Made by a program: the position numbers and the translations under genes
Assembly (NCBI RefSeq): GCF_011799805.1
Contig: NZ_WXUB01000002.1
Span: 682,001 to 746,000, forward strand
Length of the DNA stretch: 64,000 nt
Direction: 5' to 3'
Source: Maribellus sediminis
GTDB taxonomy: Bacteria; Bacteroidota; Bacteroidia; Bacteroidales; Prolixibacteraceae
Part shown: piece by piece, positions 63,547-64,000 of the stretch
Layout of the letters: each line of letters opens with the position of its first letter
Position numbering within the stretch: position 1 is the stretch's first letter
The notes under the pieces: model-generated
The model's database searches: none
What the model was told of the DNA's origin: nothing
The model's input: only the letters and a program-made list of their open reading frames with translations

Positions 63547-64000
63547 ATGACGACTAAAAAAGAAGCTCCTCTTCTGCTGGCATTGCTGCCAATCATCATT
63601 CTTATTGTTTTACTGACCTCAAATGTGTTGTTATTCGAAGACACTTTGTCGGGTGCTAACCAAATTGCGTTAATGCTTGCAGCGGCAGTGGCCGTATTAG
63701 TGGCCTATAAAATGGGATTTAAATGGGAAGCCATTAGTAAAAAGATTGTATCAACCATTGGGTCGGCAATGCCTTCTATTCTTATTCTTTTACTGATCGG
63801 ATCACTGGCTGGAACCTGGCTGATCAGTGGCGTTGTTCCGGCAATGATTTATTACGGTTTGGATATTATCAGTCCGAAAATGTTTTTGTTTACCGCCGTT
63901 GTGGTAAGTGCAATTGTAAGTGTGGCTACCGGAAGTTCGTGGTCGACGATTGCAACCATTGGCGTTGCTTTATTAGGAATTGGTAAAGCAATTGGAATAA
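63547..64000 (+). CDS. Na+/H+ antiporter, NhaC family (3' end outside window)
   Basis: Inner-membrane antiporter exchanging sodium for protons. MTTKKEAPLLLALLPIIILIVLLTSNVLLF opens the first span; about four or five spans are visible in the 151 codons present. IGSLAGTWLISGVVPAMIYYGLDIISPKMF and VVVSAIVSVATGSSWSTIATIGVALLGIGKA match NhaC; the ATGSSWST-type segment is the family core. The reading frame is open to the window edge. ATG at 63547 is the only good start. A sodium-linked carrier suits a marine host, which is inference. Confidence 0.93.
   Translation, partial: MTTKKEAPLLLALLPIIILIVLLTSNVLLFEDTLSGANQIALMLAAAVAVLVAYKMGFKWEAISKKIVSTIGSAMPSILILLLIGSLAGTWLISGVVPAMIYYGLDIISPKMFLFTAVVVSAIVSVATGSSWSTIATIGVALLGIGKAIGI

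Overview
The window reads as a chromosomal segment of a Bacteroidota bacterium, most likely a marine or sediment polysaccharide degrader of the Marinilabiliales/Prolixibacteraceae type; that placement is an inference. Supporting signs are two SusC/SusD pairs, lipoprotein and Bacteroidota-typical DUF families (DUF2490, DUF3078, DUF5686, DUF4268), many genes with A-rich leaders instead of Shine-Dalgarno sites, and repeated TAnnTTTG -7 promoter boxes, the signature of the Bacteroidota housekeeping sigma factor. No rRNA, CRISPR array, prophage or integrative element is visible. One tRNA-Arg(TCT) is present.

Positions 1-20571 form a carbohydrate-utilisation locus built around a large divergent intergenic region (13836-14797). 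The minus-strand arm runs susC, susD, a CE1-type esterase, GH43, GH97, GH3 and a GH10 xylanase that runs off the left edge. This is the composition of a xylan (arabinoxylan or glucuronoxylan) utilisation locus. The plus-strand arm encodes a GH9 endoglucanase, a lipoprotein of the cellobiose 2-epimerase family and an exported protein of no recognised family.

Positions 20600-36550 are mostly housekeeping genes: tRNA-Arg, asnA, an MFS carrier, an alpha/beta hydrolase, a PhnP-like metallo-hydrolase, an RsmI-like methyltransferase, a REP-associated HUH transposase flanked by palindromes, a YciB-like/Nudix fusion, two FKBP lipoproteins, nrnA, ndk, a DUF721 gene with recF, a TPR protein with ribH, a Spy-like protein, DUF2490, TetR and an outer-membrane barrel.

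Positions 36815-42416 hold a second susC/susD pair with a third lipoprotein and no enzymes. Positions 42809-48505 hold a degenerate M23-like protein and small or envelope proteins. Positions 48587-54371 look like a fucose unit: L-fucose isomerase, a FucR-like GntR regulator and a PD40 propeller protein on the minus strand, with a divergent MFS carrier. The fucI upstream region carries five tandem TNCTG pentamers.

The right end contains a DUF5686 outer-membrane protein, a cluster of palindromes, a 1976-residue TPR-like protein whose gene carries seven 399-bp tandem units, and the start of an NhaC antiporter. The most unusual items are the giant repeat gene, a three-way-junction palindrome element at 36640-36706, promoter boxes that sit right against start codons (predicted leaderless mRNAs), the pentamer array, and the exported epimerase-family lipoprotein.
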